NCBI RefSeq assembly: GCF_006716095.1
Contig: NZ_VFOK01000001.1
Span: forward strand, 558,001 to 622,000
Source of the DNA: Barrientosiimonas humi
GTDB lineage: Bacteria; Actinomycetota; Actinomycetes; Actinomycetales; Dermatophilaceae
Direction of reading: 5' to 3'
DNA length: 64,000 bases
In this document: in pieces, positions 37,486 through 47,720 of the stretch
How positions within the stretch are numbered: the first letter of the stretch is position 1
Layout: each line of letters starts with the position of its first letter
Program-made: the position numbers and the translations under genes
The notes under the pieces: model-generated
Seen by the model: only the letters and a program-made list of their open reading frames with translations
Database searches by the model: none
What the model was told of the DNA's origin: nothing

Positions 37486-38804
37486 GCGAGTCCAACGCAA
37501 CCACCGAGCCGCTGAGGGTGGCGCTGCTCGGGTGCGGCACGGTCGGGTCGAGCGTGGCCCGGCGACTGGTCGAGCACCCCGAGGAGTTCTCCGCGCGCGT
37601 CGGCCGGCCGCTGGAGCTGGTGGGGGTCGCGGTGCGTGACCTCGACAAGCCGCGCGACGAGGCGGGCCTGGACCGCTCGCTGCTCACGACCGACGCCGAG
37701 GGTCTGGTGACACGGGCCGACCTGGTGATCGAGCTGATCGGCGGCATCGAGCCGGCGCGCTCGCTGATCCTGTCGGCGTTCGAGCACGGTGCCAGCGTGG
37801 TGACCGGCAACAAGGCGCTGCTCGGCGAGGACGGCCCGCGCCTCTACGAGGCGGCGTCGGAGGCGGGCGTCGACCTGCACTTCGAGGCGGCGGTCGCCGG
37901 TGCGATCCCGCTCATCCGGCCGATGCGCGAGTCGCTCGCGGGCGACCAGGTGCGCCGTGTCATGGGCATCGTGAACGGCACCACCAACTTCATCCTCGAC
38001 AAGATGGACCGCACCGGCGCCGACCTGGCCGACGTGCTCGCCGAGGCCCAGCAGCTCGGTTATGCCGAGGCCGACCCGACCGCCGACGTCGAGGGCCACG
38101 ACGCCCAGGCCAAGGCGGCGATCCTGGCCTCGCTGGCCTTCCACACCCGGGTCGCGACGTCCGACGTCAGCTGCGAGGGCATCACCGCGATCACGTCCGA
38201 CGACATCCGCACGGTGCGCCGGATGGGTTGTGTGCTCAAGCTTCTCGCGATCTGCGAGCGGGTCGAGCGTCCCGACGGGACCGCCGGCGTGAGCGCCCGG
38301 GTGCACCCCACGATCGTGCCGCGGTCGCACCCGCTCGCGTCGGTGCGCGAGGCGTTCAACGCCGTCTTCGTCGAGACCGAGCTGGCCGGCGAGCTGATGT
38401 TCTACGGCCCCGGCGCCGGCGCCGACCCGACCGCATCGGCGGTGCTGGGTGACCTGGTCCAGGCGGCCCGGCACCGGGTGACCGGCGCGCGCGGGCCGGG
38501 CGAGTCGGCGTACGCCCAGCTGCCGGTCGTGCCGCTCGGCGACGTGCGCACGCGCTACGCGATCCGCGTGGACGTCGAGGACCAGCCCGGCGTGCTCGCC
38601 CGGGTGGCAACGGTTTTCGGCGACACGGGCGTGTCGATCGAGTCGATGATCCAGGGCATCCGCCGCAGCGACGACGGGCTGGCGCCGCTCACGATCGCGA
38701 CGCACGAGGCCGCGGAGGGGCGGCTCGCCGAGACGGTCGAGCGGCTGCGCGGGTTGGACGAGGTCGGCACCGTGTCGTCGGTGCTGCGCATGGAAGGACT
38801 GTGA
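37482..38804 (+). CDS. hom: Homoserine dehydrogenase
   Basis: NAD(P)H reduction of aspartate semialdehyde to homoserine, the branch to Thr and Met. 440 aa: Rossmann [27 protein letters not shown], the catalytic region [14 protein letters not shown] and [19 protein letters not shown], and a C-terminal ACT domain (about 350-425, [20 protein letters not shown]) for feedback inhibition, presumably by threonine. GTG start overlaps lysA. Confidence 0.96.
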   Translation: MSESNATTEPLRVALLGCGTVGSSVARRLVEHPEEFSARVGRPLELVGVAVRDLDKPRDEAGLDRSLLTTDAEGLVTRADLVIELIGGIEPARSLILSAFEHGASVVTGNKALLGEDGPRLYEAASEAGVDLHFEAAVAGAIPLIRPMRESLAGDQVRRVMGIVNGTTNFILDKMDRTGADLADVLAEAQQLGYAEADPTADVEGHDAQAKAAILASLAFHTRVATSDVSCEGITAITSDDIRTVRRMGCVLKLLAICERVERPDGTAGVSARVHPTIVPRSHPLASVREAFNAVFVETELAGELMFYGPGAGADPTASAVLGDLVQAARHRVTGARGPGESAYAQLPVVPLGDVRTRYAIRVDVEDQPGVLARVATVFGDTGVSIESMIQGIRRSDDGLAPLTIATHEAAEGRLAETVERLRGLDEVGTVSSVLRMEGL

Positions 38805-38806
38805 CG

Positions 38807-39898
38807 ATGGCGCACCAGTGGCGCGGAGTGATCCGCGAGTACGCCGACCGGCTGCCGATGCTCGACGGAGCGCCGGTCATCACGCTGCACGAGGGCGGCA
38901 CGCCGCTGATCCCGGCCGAGAAGCTCAGCGAGCGGGTCGGCGCCGAGGTGTTCCTGAAGTTCGAGGGGCTCAACCCCACCGGCTCGTTCAAGGACCGCGG
39001 CATGACCGCCGCGATCTCGATGGCCGCCAAGGCGGGCGCCAAGGCCGTGGTCTGCGCGAGCACGGGGAACACGTCGGCGTCCGCGGCGGCGTACGCCACC
39101 AAGGCCGGCATGACCTGCGCGGTGCTGGTGCCCGACGGCAAGATCGCGATGGGCAAGCTCAGCCAGGCGATCGCCCACGGCGCGACGCTGCTGCAGGTCG
39201 ACGGCAACTTCGACGACTGCCTCACCGTCGCCCGCAAGCTGGCCGAGGCCTATCCGGTCGAGCTGGTGAACTCGGTCAACCCGGCCCGCATCGAGGGACA
39301 GAAGACGGCGGCGTTCGAGGTGGCCGACGCGCTCGGCGACGCCCCCGACATCCACTGCCTGCCGGTCGGCAACGCCGGCAACATCACGGCCTACTGGAAG
39401 GGCTACCGCGAGGCGGTCGAGCCCTCGCGCAGCGGGGCGCCGGCGCTGGCCACGCGGACCCCGCGCATGTGGGGGTTCCAGGCCGAGGGCGCGGCGCCGA
39501 TCGTGCTCGGCCACCCGGTCGACGACCCCGACACGGTCGCCACCGCGATCCGCATCGGCAACCCCGCGTCGTGGAAGCAGGCCGAGGCCGCCCGCGACGA
39601 GTCCGGCGGCGTCATCGACAAGGTCTCCGACGAACAGATCCTCGAGGCGCACCGGCTGATCTCCAGCAGCGAGGGCGTGTTCGTCGAACCGGGCTCGGCC
39701 GCGAGCGTCGCCGGCCTGCTCCAGCAGCACGAGCGCGGCGAGGTGCCCGCGGGCGCGCGCATCGTGTGCACCGTGACCGGGCACGGGCTGAAGGACCCGG
39801 CCTGGGCGCTGAAGCTGGCCGACGGCTCGGAGGTGGTGCCGACCCAGATCCCGGTCGACGCGATGACCGCCGCCGTCGAGCTGGGCCTGGAGGGATGA
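38807..39898 (+). CDS. thrC: Threonine synthase ThrC
   Basis: PLP enzyme making threonine from O-phosphohomoserine. 363 aa. PLP lysine K62 in [10 protein letters not shown]; phosphate-binding [15 protein letters not shown]. The ATG at 38807 is preferred because GGAAGGA (38792-38798) is 8 nt upstream; a GTG at 38801 lies too near. The short actinobacterial/Bacillus-type ThrC. thrB begins in an ATGA overlap. Confidence 0.95.
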   Translation: MAHQWRGVIREYADRLPMLDGAPVITLHEGGTPLIPAEKLSERVGAEVFLKFEGLNPTGSFKDRGMTAAISMAAKAGAKAVVCASTGNTSASAAAYATKAGMTCAVLVPDGKIAMGKLSQAIAHGATLLQVDGNFDDCLTVARKLAEAYPVELVNSVNPARIEGQKTAAFEVADALGDAPDIHCLPVGNAGNITAYWKGYREAVEPSRSGAPALATRTPRMWGFQAEGAAPIVLGHPVDDPDTVATAIRIGNPASWKQAEAARDESGGVIDKVSDEQILEAHRLISSSEGVFVEPGSAASVAGLLQQHERGEVPAGARIVCTVTGHGLKDPAWALKLADGSEVVPTQIPVDAMTAAVELGLEG

Positions 39899-40836
39899 GC
39901 GGCGAGCTGCGCCCGGTCCCGACCGGGCAGCGCGTCGCGCTCCAGGTGCCCGCGAGCTCGGCCAACCTGGGCCCCGGCTTCGACTCGGTCGGGCTCGCCC
40001 TCGACCTGTGGGACGACGTCGAGGTCGAGGTCACCGGCGACCGGCTCGTCATCGAGTGCGAGGGGGAGGGTGCCGACCAGGTGCCGCGCGACGCCTCGCA
40101 CCTGGTGCACCGGTCGATGTCGGTCATGTGGCGCAGCCTCGGGTTCGCGACGCCACGCGGCCTGAAACTGTTGTCGCGCAACAGGATTCCGCACTCTCGC
40201 GGGTTGGGTTCGTCCGCCGCGGCGATCGTCGTGGGGGTGGCCGCGGCCGCCGCCACGGTCGGTGTCGACGTCTCCTCCGACGAGGGCCGCCGGCAGATCG
40301 GCGACGTCGCCGGAGACCTCGAGGGGCACCCCGACAACTCCTCGGCGAGCGTGTACGGCGGGCTCACCGTCTCGTGGGCGACGGACTCCGACTCCGGCTG
40401 GAGCACGGCGCGCCCCGCGCTGCACCCCGACGTCGCGCCGGTGGCGTTCGTGCCCGCCAGCACCCTCGCCACCGACAAGGCCCGGGCGGCGCTGCCGACG
40501 CAGGTGGGCCACGGCGACGCCGCACGCAACTCGGGCCGCGCGGCGCTGCTCGTGCACGCGCTGACCCAGGACCCGGCATTCCTGCTGCCCGCGACCCGCG
40601 ACTGGCTGCACCAGCAGCAGCGGCGATCGGCGTACGTCGAGACGATGCGGCTGGTTGACCGGCTGCGCGCGGCCGGCCACGCGGCCACCGTCTCCGGGGC
40701 CGGACCGACCGTGCTCGTGCTCGCGACGCAGCAGACGCGCGCGCAGGTGCTCGCCGCGGTGGGGGAGGGCGCCGGCTGGCGGGCGCTCGCCGGCCCGGTG
40801 CCCGACACCGGCGTGAGGGTTGTTTCGCGGCCGTGA
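39895..40836 (+). CDS. thrB: Homoserine kinase ThrB
   Basis: GHMP kinase phosphorylating homoserine. 313 aa: [20 protein letters not shown] near the N-terminus, ATP-binding [16 protein letters not shown], and the late [11 protein letters not shown] motif. ATGA overlap with thrC. Last gene of the aspartate-family operon; rho follows after a 219-nt leader region. Confidence 0.96.
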   Translation: MSGELRPVPTGQRVALQVPASSANLGPGFDSVGLALDLWDDVEVEVTGDRLVIECEGEGADQVPRDASHLVHRSMSVMWRSLGFATPRGLKLLSRNRIPHSRGLGSSAAAIVVGVAAAAATVGVDVSSDEGRRQIGDVAGDLEGHPDNSSASVYGGLTVSWATDSDSGWSTARPALHPDVAPVAFVPASTLATDKARAALPTQVGHGDAARNSGRAALLVHALTQDPAFLLPATRDWLHQQQRRSAYVETMRLVDRLRAAGHAATVSGAGPTVLVLATQQTRAQVLAAVGEGAGWRALAGPVPDTGVRVVSRP

Positions 40837-40847
40837 GGGCTTCGGTG

Positions 40848-41055
40848 TAGATTGAAGGTGCATCGAGGCCATCGGCGGTTCAACGCCGGGAGCCGCACCC
40901 GTTGAGCGGGTGGATGCGATCTCATCTCACGAGGGCGCACCGCCGACGCATGTCGGCACAGCGCCGTGAGTCTGGCGGCCGGGATCTGACCCGGCCGATG
41001 CAGCACCCCAAACCGTGCCCCGCAGAGGGCGCCAGACGAGGGGGAAGGAACCTTC
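40848..41055 (+). promoter_or_regulatory. rho promoter and structured leader
   Basis: TAGATT at 40848-40853 is a good -10, so rho has its own transcript with a leader of nearly 200 nt. Hairpins: CACCCG-ttgag-CGGGTG (40896-40912), GGCCGGG-atctga-CCCGGCC (40977-40996), and a long-range GTCTGGCG (40970-40977) with CGCCAGAC (41030-41037) that ends just before the ribosome binding site GGAAGGA. Rho autoregulation through its leader is known in E. coli; here it is inference. Confidence 0.55.
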
Positions 41056-43110
41056 GTGACAGAAACCACCGATCTCGCCGCGCAGTCTGCGGGTGAGTCG
41101 AAGCCCCGTGGCAGCCTCAGCGCGATGAAGCTCGACGAGCTCAAGCGCCTGGCCGCCGGGATGGGCATCACCGGCACGTCGAAGATGCGCAAGAGCGACC
41201 TGATCGCCGCCATCAACGGCGACCGCTCGGGCGGTTCGCGCCCCGCGCCGACCGTGTCCGGCGGAGCCGGCAGCACCGACCAGGCGAGCGGCCAGACCCC
41301 GGCCGAGGGGCGTACGTCCGACGCCGGGTCCGCCGCGTCCGACCGGGCCGGCGACTCCTCGGGCCAGCAGCCCGCGCGCCGCTCGCGCCGCGCTGCCAGC
41401 GCCCCCACGGCTCCGGCCGAGCGCTCGCAGGGCCAGGCCCGCGAGGCCGGCGACGGCGACCGCGACGCGCAGCGCGAGGGCCGCGACGACCAGGGGCAGC
41501 AGGCCCGCGCCGACCGGCAGCAGGGCGACCGTCAGTCCGACGGCGGCCAGCAGGACGAGCGCCAGCAGGACGACCGCCAGGGTGACCGGCAGCGTCGCCA
41601 GGGCGACCGTGACAACCGCCGCGACGACAACCGTCGCGACGACAACCGTCGTGACGACAAGCAGCGCGGCGACCGTGAGCAGGGTGACCGCCAGCAGGGC
41701 GGCAACCAGGGCGGCCGCGAGAACCGTCGCGACGACAACCGCCGTGACGACAAGCAGCGCGACGACCGCCAGCAGGGCGGCAACCAGGGCGGCGGCAACC
41801 GCGACCAGCAGGGCGGCGGCAACCGTCGCGACGACAACCGTGACGACGACCGCGGCGACCGCCGTGGCCGGCGCCGTCAGCGTGGCCGAGACCGCAAGCG
41901 CGGCCGCGGTCGTGGCGACGACTTCGGCGAGGTCGACACCCAGGTGCGCGAGGACGACGTCCTCGTGCCGGTGGCCGGCATCCTCGACGTGCTCGACAAC
42001 TACGGCTTCGTGCGCACCAGCGGCTTCCTGCCCGGTCCGGGCGACGTCTACGTCCCGATGGGCATGGTCAAGAAGAACGGCATGCGCAAGGGCGACGCCG
42101 TCACCGGCAAGATCCGGGCGCTGCGCGAGGGCGAGCAGCCCCCGGCGCGGCAGAAGTTCAACGCGCTGGTGCAGGTCGACACCGTCAACGGCGGCTCGCC
42201 CGAGCAGGCCGGCAACCGGGTCGAGTTCGGCAAGCTGACCCCGCTCTACCCGCAGGAGCGGCTGCGCCTGGAGGACGACCAGAAGAACATCACCAACCGG
42301 GTCATCGACCTGGTGGCTCCGATCGGCAAGGGACAGCGCGGCCTGATCGTCGCGCCGGCCAAGGCCGGCAAGACCCTGGTGATGCAGTCGATCGCCAACG
42401 CGATCACCACCAACAACCCCGAGTGCCACCTGATGGTCGTGCTCGTCGACGAGCGTCCCGAGGAGGTCACCGACTTCCAGCGCTCGGTCAAGGGCGAGGT
42501 CATCGCCTCGACGTTCGACCGTCCGGCCTCCGACCACACCGAGGTTGCCGAGCTGGCCATCGAGCGCGCCAAGCGGCTGGTCGAGATGGGCATGGACGTC
42601 GTCGTCCTGCTCGACGGCATCACCCGCCTGGGTCGTGCGTACAACCTCGCCGCGCCCGCGAGCGGTCGCATCATGTCCGGTGGTGTGGACTCCGCGGCGC
42701 TGTACCCGCCGAAGAAGTTCTTCGGTGCCGCCCGCAACATCGAGAACGGTGGCTCGCTCACCATCCTCGCCACGGCGCTCATCGAGTCCGGGTCGAAGAT
42801 GGACGAGGTCATCTTCGAGGAGTTCAAGGGCACCGGAAACTGGGAGCTGCGCCTGTCGCGTCAGCTCGCGGAGCGCCGCATCTTCCCGGCGGTGGACGTC
42901 AACCAGTCCTCCACCCGCCGCGAGGAGATCCTGCTCGGCCAAGACGAGCTGAAGATCATGTGGAAGCTGCGCCGGGTGCTCGCCGCGCTCGACCAGCAGC
43001 AGGGCATCGAGCTGCTGCTCGACCGGCTGAAGAAGACCAAGAGCAACGTCGAGTTCCTGATGCAGGTGCAGCAGACCTCCTCGATCAAGCTCGACGACGA
43101 GGACGACTGA
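41056..43110 (+). CDS. rho: Transcription termination factor Rho
   Basis: Hexameric RNA translocase ending transcription. 684 aa: N-terminal Rho_N/SAP-like helix-turn (LSAMKLDELKRLAAGMGITG, about 21-50), then a long disordered Arg/Asp/Gly/Gln/Asn insert (about 60-295) with RRDDN and QQGGNQGG repeats, RNA-binding cold-shock domain from about 305, P-loop PAKAGKT (434-440), Walker B DVVVLLDGITRLGRAYN, and the R-loop region. High-GC actinobacteria commonly carry such an insert. GTG start behind GGAAGGA. Followed by a strong terminator. Confidence 0.97.
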   Translation: MTETTDLAAQSAGESKPRGSLSAMKLDELKRLAAGMGITGTSKMRKSDLIAAINGDRSGGSRPAPTVSGGAGSTDQASGQTPAEGRTSDAGSAASDRAGDSSGQQPARRSRRAASAPTAPAERSQGQAREAGDGDRDAQREGRDDQGQQARADRQQGDRQSDGGQQDERQQDDRQGDRQRRQGDRDNRRDDNRRDDNRRDDKQRGDREQGDRQQGGNQGGRENRRDDNRRDDKQRDDRQQGGNQGGGNRDQQGGGNRRDDNRDDDRGDRRGRRRQRGRDRKRGRGRGDDFGEVDTQVREDDVLVPVAGILDVLDNYGFVRTSGFLPGPGDVYVPMGMVKKNGMRKGDAVTGKIRALREGEQPPARQKFNALVQVDTVNGGSPEQAGNRVEFGKLTPLYPQERLRLEDDQKNITNRVIDLVAPIGKGQRGLIVAPAKAGKTLVMQSIANAITTNNPECHLMVVLVDERPEEVTDFQRSVKGEVIASTFDRPASDHTEVAELAIERAKRLVEMGMDVVVLLDGITRLGRAYNLAAPASGRIMSGGVDSAALYPPKKFFGAARNIENGGSLTILATALIESGSKMDEVIFEEFKGTGNWELRLSRQLAERRIFPAVDVNQSSTRREEILLGQDELKIMWKLRRVLAALDQQQGIELLLDRLKKTKSNVEFLMQVQQTSSIKLDDEDD

Positions 43111-43132
43111 GCCCGCGCTCGGATCTCGCACG

Positions 43133-43179
43133 ACGGGTGTGGCCCGCGACGACGGATCGTCGTCGCGGGCCACACCCGT
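43133..43179. terminator. Terminator between rho and convergent amidase gene
   Basis: Perfect 22-bp inverted repeat (arms 43133-43154 and 43158-43179, core GGCCCGCGACGACG) with a 3-nt loop. Serves rho and the minus-strand amidase gene. Confidence 0.88.
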
Positions 43180-43213
43180 TTCCGGTCGTCGCCTCGGGGC
43201 GGCGCGCTGCCGG

Positions 43214-45145
43214 TCAGGCGAAACGGACCTCGGCGGCGCGGACGTAGGCGAGCCGGTGACCGAGGCTGATCTGGTAGTAGCGGTCCTTGCCGACGATGTC
43301 GACGTGGTCGTTCGGGGTGTCCAGGGAGAACGTCTTGGCCTTGTAGTAGTCGGTCACCGGTGACTCGTCGGTGACGACGTAGGCCTGCCCCGCGGGGATC
43401 GTGTAGATCAGCGGGCTCACCGGCTGCACGTCGGCGGGGTCGGCGTACGCCTCGGGCTCGGGGTAGCACCGGCCGTACGTCTTCGCGGCCTCCCCGCTCG
43501 CCGTGATCACCCGCCGGCGCCCGGCCACCGGCCGCGCGGTCGGCGCGCTCGCGGGGTTGCGGAACCAGCCCTTGACCCCGAGGTACCAGATCGCGGTCCA
43601 GTCACCGTCGACCTCGGCCACCACGAAGTCGAGGCCGGCCGTGGCGCGCGCACTGTGGTCGCTGACGTACGTCGTCGCGGGCTGCCCCTGCTGGTGCAGC
43701 CCGATGTCGTTCACCAGCGCGGCGTCCTCGCGCGGGGCGACCCGCAGCGTGACGAAGTTGGTGTCCTTGTCGCCGCAGGTGTCACCGGCACCGGCGCACC
43801 CGGTCACCGGCTGCTTGTTGCCGACGAAGCCGGGCAGGATGCGCACCACGTCGCCCGCGCGCACCCGGCGGCCGAGCGTGGCCCGGTCGAGCGGGGAGCC
43901 GATCAGGTCGAAGTAGTGCTCCCAGTCCCAGAACGGGCCCGGGTCCCAGTGCATCCCGGGGATCGTCGGGGTCGTGGTGCCGGGCACCTGGTCGTGGCCG
44001 ATGATGTGCGCGCGGTCCTTGGGGATGGCGTACTTGTCGCACAGGTAGCGCACCAGCCGGGCCGACGTGCGATACATCGGCTCGGAGAACCACGGGGCGC
44101 CCTCGGCGGCGTAGCCCTCGTGCTCGAGCCCGATCGAGTGGGAGTTGACGTACCAGTTGCCGGCGTGCCAACCGACGTCCTTGGGCAGCAGGTGCTGGGC
44201 GATGTGGCCGTCGCTGGAGCGCAGGGTGTACTGCCAGGAGACGTAGGTCGGGTCGCTCACCAGGTCGAGCGCGACGTCGTAGGGGCACTCCGTGTCGTGG
44301 ATGACGACGTAGTCGATCGTCGGCGACTTCGGCCGGAAGGCCAGGTCGTGGTTGCCGTAGTCGCCGGGGTCGGGACCGAACTGCTCGTACGGCGCCGGCA
44401 GCCACTCGACGTCGAGGCCGCGCGGCGCGTCGATCTGCGGTGCGCGCGGGTCGAGCTTGCGGGCGGCGTCGGCCCGGTCGCGCAGGGCGACGCGTTGCTC
44501 GCCGGGGGAGCCGACCGCGCGGCGCGCGGTCGCGAGCCGGGTGCCGTCGGGCAGGGTGAGCGCGGCGCCGCTGCGCACGGCGGCGAGCGCGGCGTCGGCG
44601 AGGTCGAGCTGGGCCTGGGCGGAGGTGAGGCCGCTGGTGGCGGCGACCGCGGCGTACCAGCTCGCGGGGTCGGTGGACCCGCCGGTGGGCCGGCCGAGCG
44701 CGCGCTGCTGCTCGGCGATGATCGCGGCGGCTCCGCGCACGTTGGCGGCGGGGTCGGTGCGCAGCTGCTCCTTGCCGAGCCCGGTGGCGCGGGCGGCGTC
44801 GCCGAGGGTGTCGAGCACCGCCGGGGCGGGCTTGTCGGCGCGGGCGTGGGCGCGCCGGGCGGCGTCGCCGTCGACGAGGTGCATCGGCCCGTAACCCTGC
44901 GAGGCGCTGGGCCGTCCGTCGTGGTCCTGCCAGCGCGTCTGGGCGTAGGAGACACCCGCGAGCAGCGCCACCGGCAGGCCGTACGCCCTCGCCGCCTCGG
45001 TGAAGACCGCGTGCTGGTCGACGCGCACCAGCGCCCCGGCCGGCCCGGCCAGCAGGGCGGTCGCCGGCACGGCGGCGCCGGCCAGCAGGAAGTGTCGCCG
45101 CGAGAGTGCGGGGCGGCGCGTGGGCTTCGGTTCGGTGCCGGTCAT
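43214..45145 (-). CDS. Tat-exported N-acetylmuramoyl-L-alanine amidase
   Basis: 643 aa. A Tat-type signal (LSRRHFLLAGAAVPATALLA) directs it out of the cell. An Amidase_2 (zinc) domain spans about 280-460: YVVIHDTECPYD with the first zinc His, SIGLEHEGYA, and IIGHDQVPGTT. A C-terminal region after about 480 resembles repeated SH3-like wall-binding modules. Likely splits peptides from muramic acid during wall turnover. GAGGAGG is about 5 nt before the ATG; upstream codons to 45229 are not used. Confidence 0.9.
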   Translation of the reverse strand: MTGTEPKPTRRPALSRRHFLLAGAAVPATALLAGPAGALVRVDQHAVFTEAARAYGLPVALLAGVSYAQTRWQDHDGRPSASQGYGPMHLVDGDAARRAHARADKPAPAVLDTLGDAARATGLGKEQLRTDPAANVRGAAAIIAEQQRALGRPTGGSTDPASWYAAVAATSGLTSAQAQLDLADAALAAVRSGAALTLPDGTRLATARRAVGSPGEQRVALRDRADAARKLDPRAPQIDAPRGLDVEWLPAPYEQFGPDPGDYGNHDLAFRPKSPTIDYVVIHDTECPYDVALDLVSDPTYVSWQYTLRSSDGHIAQHLLPKDVGWHAGNWYVNSHSIGLEHEGYAAEGAPWFSEPMYRTSARLVRYLCDKYAIPKDRAHIIGHDQVPGTTTPTIPGMHWDPGPFWDWEHYFDLIGSPLDRATLGRRVRAGDVVRILPGFVGNKQPVTGCAGAGDTCGDKDTNFVTLRVAPREDAALVNDIGLHQQGQPATTYVSDHSARATAGLDFVVAEVDGDWTAIWYLGVKGWFRNPASAPTARPVAGRRRVITASGEAAKTYGRCYPEPEAYADPADVQPVSPLIYTIPAGQAYVVTDESPVTDYYKAKTFSLDTPNDHVDIVGKDRYYQISLGHRLAYVRAAEVRFA

Positions 45146-45250
45146 GAAGGCCTCCTCGGTGAGCCGGTCATCTCGGCACCCTGCCACTGCGCACACCCGC
45201 GTGGGGGGGTTGTCGCGCGAGACTCCCACCAGCCGCAGCGACCCGGAGGA

Positions 45251-46111
45251 TCAGCGGGGCGGCCCGGCGGCGACCCGGCGGCGCAGCTCCTCGACCCCGG
45301 CGGGGGTGCCGGGCACGTCCCACCACGACTCAACCCACCAGGTCGCACCCGCCTCGGCCCAGCCGGACGGGTCGTGGGTGTCGCCGAAGTCGCCGTGGCT
45401 GTCGCCCTCGACGACGACGTCGTAGCCCTCCCACGGCAGCCCGTCCGCCTCGCGCAGCGCCCGCACCCGGTCGACGATCTCGCCCAGCGCGGCGGGGTCG
45501 AGGTTGCTGTGGCCCGGCTCGGCGTCACCGCCGACGACCGCGGGGAAGATGCCCTGCCAGCGGGCGGCGCGCTCGAGCGAGGGCTGCCGCTCGCGACCGC
45601 GCACCAGCGCCCCGACCGCCCAGACCGGCGGGTGGGGCCGCTGCGCGGTGGGTGGTGGACCGCCCGGCTCGAGCTCGCCGGTGAGGTCGAGCTGGTAGTG
45701 CGCACCGGTGTGCGAGAACTTCTCGCCGGCCGACAGCCGCGACCAGATCGCCAGGCACTCGTCGAGCAGCTCGGCCCGCTCCTTGCGCGGCGTCTCGCCC
45801 TCGAACGCGGTCCAGTTGGTGTTGAGCGCCCCCAGCCCGACCCCGAGCGTGACTCGTCCGCCGGAGAGCCGGTCGACCGACCCGGTCAGCGCCGCGAGGT
45901 CCCACGGTCGGTAGCGCGCGGCCGGCGTGACCACCGTGCCGAGCCGGATGCGCTCGGTCGCCACCGCGGCCGCGCCCAGCTGCACCCAGGCGTCCTGCCG
46001 CCACACCCCCTCCCAGCTGAGCACCGCGTCCCACCCGGCCTGCTCGCCCAGCCGGGCCAGCTCGACGAACTCGGTCTCGCTGGCGAACGGCACCACGAAT
46101 CCATGTCTCAT
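45251..46111 (-). CDS. LLM-class flavin-dependent oxidoreductase
   Basis: 286-residue luciferase-like monooxygenase fold. VVTPAARYRPWDLAALTGSVDRLSGGR is the typical F420/FMN-binding segment (TGSVDRLSGGR-LGVGLG). In actinobacteria most such proteins use F420. TAGCGT lies 6 nt before the ATG on the minus strand (46118-46123): probably leaderless. Substrate unknown. Confidence 0.88.
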   Translation of the reverse strand: MRHGFVVPFASETEFVELARLGEQAGWDAVLSWEGVWRQDAWVQLGAAAVATERIRLGTVVTPAARYRPWDLAALTGSVDRLSGGRVTLGVGLGALNTNWTAFEGETPRKERAELLDECLAIWSRLSAGEKFSHTGAHYQLDLTGELEPGGPPPTAQRPHPPVWAVGALVRGRERQPSLERAARWQGIFPAVVGGDAEPGHSNLDPAALGEIVDRVRALREADGLPWEGYDVVVEGDSHGDFGDTHDPSGWAEAGATWWVESWWDVPGTPAGVEELRRRVAAGPPR

Positions 46112-46187
46112 GCCCGGACGCTATGCCCGGCCACCGACAGCCCGCTCGATCCTGGGGGAGATGGGGCGCCGCAGCCCTGGCGCAGCT

Positions 46188-46215
46188 GGGAATGTCCGGC
46201 GCCGGACGCTCGTTT
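46188..46215 (+). promoter_or_regulatory. SigR-type promoter upstream of rpmE
   Basis: GGGAAT at 46188-46193, 18 nt, then GTTT from 46212: the same exact spacing as the site before sigR. The start would be near 46221. Just after it lies the hairpin GTCTGCC-gctct-GGCAGAC (46224-46242). No other gene starts between here and rpmE at 46316. Streptomyces SigR is reported to act on ribosome-related genes, which agrees. Confidence 0.75.
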
Positions 46216-46315
46216 AGGCGTACGTCTGCCGCTCTGGCAGACTTGACCGCTGGTCACCGGTTCACGCCTGGCACAAGCCGGGCGACCCGGAGACGTCGAC
46301 AGCAAGGAGACCCCC

Positions 46316-46531
46316 GTGAAGAAGGACCTTCACCCCACGTACGCCGAGACCACGGTGACCTGCACCTGTGGCGCGACGTTCACCACCCGCAGCACTGCCG
46401 AGAGCGGCCGCATCCACGCCGAGGTCTGCTCCCAGTGCCACCCGTTCTACACCGGCAAGCAGAAGATCCTCGACACCGGTGGTCGGGTCGCTCGCTTCCA
46501 GGAGCGCTACGGCAAGAAGGCCGCCAAGTAG
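46316..46531 (+). CDS. rpmE: 50S ribosomal protein L31 (bL31), zinc type
   Basis: 71 aa. Four cysteines (TCTCGA and [12 protein letters not shown]) make it the zinc-binding C+ form. GTG start with AAGGAG 6 nt before. Transcribed from its own SigR-type promoter and closed by a terminator, so it is not cotranscribed with prfA. The zinc ribbon makes thiol-stress control plausible. Confidence 0.96.
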   Translation: MKKDLHPTYAETTVTCTCGATFTTRSTAESGRIHAEVCSQCHPFYTGKQKILDTGGRVARFQERYGKKAAK

Positions 46532-46540
46532 CTCCCGCGC

Positions 46541-46575
46541 ACGCCGGTCTCGCCCTCGACGGGCGGGGCCGGCGT
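46541..46575 (+). terminator. Terminator after rpmE
   Basis: 15-bp stem ACGCCGGTCTCGCCC/GGGCGGGGCCGGCGT with two G-U pairs and a 5-nt loop, followed by TCGTCGTCT. Begins 10 nt after the rpmE stop. Confidence 0.75.
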
Positions 46576-46637
46576 TCGTCGTCTCCTGACCCGCCCACGC
46601 CCGTACGCCTCGGGCCCCTCGTGAAAGGACCGGCACC

Positions 46638-47720
46638 GTGCTGGAGTCTGCCGAGTCCGTCGTCGCGGAGTACGCCGACCTCGAGCGAGCGCTCGCCGAC
46701 CCGGCGGTGCACGCCGACCCGGCGGCGCTGCGCCGGCTGAACAAGCGCTATGCCGCGCTCGGGCCCACGGTGACCGCCTTCCGCACCTGGCGCGCCGCGC
46801 AGGACGACCTGGCCGCGGCCCGCGAGCTCGCGAGCGAGGACGCGTCGTTCGCCGCGGAGGTGCCGGCGCTGGAGCAGGCCGAGCACGACGCGGCCGAGCG
46901 GCTGCGCACCCTGCTGCTGCCCCGCGACGAGGACGACGACCGCGACGTGCTGCTGGAGGTCAAGGCGGGGGCCGGGGGCGCCGAGGCGGCGCTGTTCGCC
47001 TCCGACCTGGTGCGGATGTACCTGCGCCACGCCGAGCGCGCGGGGTGGCGGGCCGAGATCGTCGACGCGACCGAGTCCGACCTGGGCGGCTACACCGACG
47101 TGCGGCTGTCGGTGCAGGCCAAGGGCACGCCCGAGCCGGGCACCGCGCCGTGGGCGCGGCTGAAGTACGAGGGCGGGGTGCACCGGGTGCAGCGGGTGCC
47201 GGTCACCGAGTCGCAGGGGCGCATCCACACCTCCGCCGCCGCGGTGCTGGTCACGCCCGACCTGGAGGACGCCGAGGACGACGTCGTCGAGCTGGCCCCG
47301 AACGACCTGAAGATCGACGTTTACCGCAGCTCCGGGCCCGGTGGTCAGTCGGTCAACACCACCGACTCGGCCGTGCGCATCACCCACCTGCCCACCGGCG
47401 TGGTCGTCAGCTGCCAGAACGAGAAGTCGCAGCTGCAGAACAAGGAGTCGGCGCTGCGCGTGCTGCGGGCGCGGCTGCGGCAGATGCAGATCGATGAGCG
47501 CGAGGCGCAGGCCGCCGAGGCTCGGCGCTCGCAGGTGCGCACCATGGACCGCAGCGAGCGGATCCGCACCTACAACTTCCCCGAGAACCGCATCGCCGAC
47601 CACCGCACGGGCTACAAGGCCTACAACCTCGACGCCGTGCTCGACGGCGACCTGGGCGCGGTGATCGACTCGGCGGTGGCGGCGGACGAGGCAGCGCGGC
47701 TGGCGGCGGTCGGCGAGTGA
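46638..47720 (+). CDS. prfA: Peptide chain release factor 1 PrfA
   Basis: Reads UAA/UAG stop codons and releases the peptide. 360 aa. Anticodon-like loop [14 protein letters not shown] (PxT tripeptide PVT), and the catalytic [20 protein letters not shown] (GGQ). GTG start with AAAGGA upstream. The stop overlaps the first repeat copy and prmC's GTG (GAGTGA). UGA is left to RF2, which matters for the Sec UGA gene later in the window. Confidence 0.96.
   Translation: MLESAESVVAEYADLERALADPAVHADPAALRRLNKRYAALGPTVTAFRTWRAAQDDLAAARELASEDASFAAEVPALEQAEHDAAERLRTLLLPRDEDDDRDVLLEVKAGAGGAEAALFASDLVRMYLRHAERAGWRAEIVDATESDLGGYTDVRLSVQAKGTPEPGTAPWARLKYEGGVHRVQRVPVTESQGRIHTSAAAVLVTPDLEDAEDDVVELAPNDLKIDVYRSSGPGGQSVNTTDSAVRITHLPTGVVVSCQNEKSQLQNKESALRVLRARLRQMQIDEREAQAAEARRSQVRTMDRSERIRTYNFPENRIADHRTGYKAYNLDAVLDGDLGAVIDSAVAADEAARLAAVGE

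Noticed and set aside
40170-40200. Minus-strand GGAAT-N17-GTT resembling a SigR promoter
   Set aside because: Inside thrB, spacing off by one, and no gene starts downstream on that strand.
41600-41840. Short periodic repeats that could look like a CRISPR or minisatellite
   Set aside because: They are codon-level repeats (RRDDN, QQGGN) within rho, in frame, with no spacers.
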